A stretch of DNA of 64,000 bases from Onchocerca volvulus (Eukaryota > Nematoda > Chromadorea > Rhabditida > Onchocercidae): assembly GCA_000499405.2 (NCBI GenBank), contig HG738138.1:9112888-9176887 (forward strand), written 5' to 3'. Made by a program: the position numbers and the translations under genes. The notes beneath the pieces are model-generated. The model was not told the origin of the DNA. It was given only the letters and a program-made list of their open reading frames with translations, and did not search any database. Below are positions 61,706 through 64,000 of the stretch, piece after piece (position 1 is the stretch's first letter; every line of letters starts with the position of its first letter).

Positions 61706-64000
61706 GATGTTTATCAAAACTCTATTTTTTGTCGATGAATGTTTGAGCTGGACATGAATATTGTGTTGATCATTATAACAAGCGAAGTTTTCGCTTGCAT
61801 GAATCTCCGAATTTCACGTAAATATTTTTGAAAATCCGAATCTCTTTGGAGGTAAACCATTTTAAAAATGATCTTAATTTTTTTTAGTGTTTTTTTATCA
61901 GACTATTTTTGTTGAATTCTCTCAGTTTTTTATGTGATATTGCAGGTTTATGTTTATCTTTACTAGTCATTTCTACTGTTTTTTCTTTTATTATCGTTGT
62001 CTTAATTGTAATAAGTTGTTTTCAAAAGAAAAGCTTTTGTAATATTCAATTGTTCTTATCATTACTCAATCCATTGCCTCGTTTACTTGTTCCTTCACTT
62101 TTTGTATTTATTGATGGAGTCATTATTTGTTGAAAGTTATTTATGGAATGGCTATCACTATAATATTTTTGTAGTGATTGTTTGCGTTATTTTAAATTGG
62201 AAGCACAAGTATAATGTATTTACTCTCATTATTATGAGCTTCTGTTATTGGCATTTATTTACCGGGTACTGAAAAGTTTCAACCGGTCTAAAATTTGCAT
62301 GGTTGATTGTATATTCTGAGCTGAGCAATAATTCCCAGTCATCTTTTTTCGCGTTTTATGTTTATATCTTTTCAATGATATTATACATGAAATTATTTTC
62401 AGACTATCGAATTAAGAATCAATTATTTTCTGGCAAGTTTCTTGCATCTTTTAAATGCTAATCATAAATTTCTTTTATTATATAAGTATTTTCATCTATT
62501 TGAGAGACTTCTGCTCCTCCAAATTTTTCTATATTGCCCAGTCGACTGAAGTTTTTCACAAAGTTTAGCCATGAATTTTTCGAGTTTTGGATTTTTTTTT
62601 TTTTTTTTTTTTTTTATATATCTTGCGCTGTTATTACATGATCAATTTTGCCTGAGATTTTTGAGAACTTTGCCTTTTATACTGTCGCAAGAAGTAATTG
62701 TTTATTGCTGGTTTCAGCTCATGTAACAAAATTCAGCTTAATTGGGTTTAAGTTATTATAATCCGAGATTCTGAAATGAAATATCCTAGAATTCCTCCAG
62801 TGGGGGTTATTTTGTATTTCATTGTGGGCAAAAGGAGCTTTGTAGCTGTGAACTGCTTTTAATCGGCGATTAAGTTGCTTTTTGTAAGAGGTAATTTTTT
62901 TATTGTAACAAAAATATTCTTATCCGAAAGAGAATTTACAATTTACATTGTTTTATTCTGTAAATGAAAATCTGTTATTTTTTCGAATATTCTGTGATGC
63001 GGCAAATACTGTAAGTTTGGAACAATGGTAGCCTAAGTAAGGTTATTTGTGAATAATTTATTAAAAGAAATCAGGAAATCGTTGTTTGCCGAAGTACAGG
63101 GTGTTGCGTTGATGTTTGTACAGGTGAATCGCTGGCTGACATCGATTAGACTTAGAAGATGTAAACTGTTTAAGTCAGAAAAGCAATAATAGGAGAGATT
63201 GGTCAGTTAGATTGATGATGTATTGCAATAGATAAATTCCTGAGTGTAAGTTTTCAACTATATATTTTTGAAGGTTGGCTTTTGCAACTTATTTCTCGAG
63301 GAATTTGTCAGGAATTTATCTCTATCTATTCTATTTTATGCCATTTGACCTCCCTCTTACCACACCGTTCAACTGCTGCATGTCATAGATTTATCATAGA
63401 CTGACGATGTATTGAATGCTATTGGTGATTGATATGTTGTGACCGCTATGCTTGCGGTGCAGTTTCTGTCTTCACTGCAGGGGTATTGCACGCAGAACTT
63501 TGCTGTTTCATCTTACTGATATATTTATTGCCCTTTTGCTAAAGCTCCTTTAGCAACTTCTAATTTAGTTAACCATCTGCTATATTAAACTAACTATTTG
63601 CAGATTAATTCATTTTAGTCTCATAATTATAGCTTTATGTAATTGGGTTGATGTTAATAATTATTGATTCTGCTCTTATTATATTGTATGTAAATGCAAA
63701 AAGTAGAGGCAGTAATCTAATCAAAACGAATTGTTTACCATTCGGAATTTTTCCGAGTTTCCTTTTGCAAAGTCCTCCATAGAGTTAGAATCGGCTACTT
63801 CCAATCACTTCAGATAAACATAATTTAAAATAGTCAATTCAACTGTCATTTAGCAATTCAATTTCCAAAAAAATGAGAAAACTTAGAGGAAACACTCGTT
63901 TGTTGCAGTATTTTTTCTTAGCAACTTGTAACAACTGGCTGTTCTCGCTGGTTCTCATTTTTGATGAATAATATCAGGGTAGATATCCTTCAACCGTGCA
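61048..64000. other. downstream region, no gene recognised
   Basis: The 3' UTR of the phospholipase, then AT-rich DNA with T runs at 61186-61209 and 62592-62615 and a long (TA)n tract. Short hydrophobic open frames (61909-62272) arise from T-rich sequence. A possible acceptor (AATATCAG) at about 63976 could open an exon of a gene beyond the window. Confidence 0.5.
61636..61700. repeat. (TA)n microsatellite, about 32 units
   Basis: Uninterrupted TA dinucleotides. Such tracts can form cruciforms and vary in length. Confidence 0.95.

Noticed and set aside
61909..62272. Two overlapping hydrophobic plus-strand open frames
   Set aside because: T-rich sequence gives Phe/Leu/Ile runs by composition; no start or splice context is convincing.

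Overview
This window comes from the nuclear genome of a nematode, most likely a filarial (onchocercid) worm. The DNA is AT-rich. Genes are cut into many short exons by small introns with TTTCAG-type acceptors, and the proteins match nematode and animal families. A fragment of a Wolbachia-type transketolase gene lies inside an intron, which points to a filarial host with past or present Wolbachia. The species cannot be named from the sequence alone.

Layout. 118-3097 (+): the last eight exons of a phospholipase C epsilon gene (C2 and two RA domains). 5687-8754 (-) and 34609-39666 (-): two exon blocks that I read as one bridge-like lipid-transfer protein gene of the BLTP3/UHRF1BP1 (chorein) family. 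The reading phases join across a 25.9 kb intron. Inside that intron, on the opposite strand, sit three tandem genes for extracellular leucine-rich-repeat proteins: 13089-19545 (transmembrane, EGG-6-like), 22237-27835 (transmembrane, LET-4-like) and 30283-34265 (secreted, SYM-1-like). An intron of the third holds the transketolase fragment (about 30970-31455).

40986-42766 holds a TATA box, a possible first exon, a short array of nematode telomere repeat and a decayed, unidentified coding sequence. 47275-50853 (-) is an inositol polyphosphate 5-phosphatase of 13 exons. 52052-53761 (-) is an intron-containing but strongly diverged paralogue of ribosomal protein S2 (uS5). 56305-61047 (+) is a group VI calcium-independent phospholipase A2 with ankyrin repeats and a patatin domain. 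The remaining DNA is AT-rich, with homopolymer runs, a long (TA)n tract and no gene that I can support.

Four of the genes (PLC epsilon, BLTP3-like, 5-phosphatase, iPLA2) act on membrane lipids or phosphoinositides. The LRR trio belongs to a family known in C. elegans for organising apical extracellular matrix. All exon borders were read by eye from splice signals, reading phase and family resemblance. No search or alignment was run.
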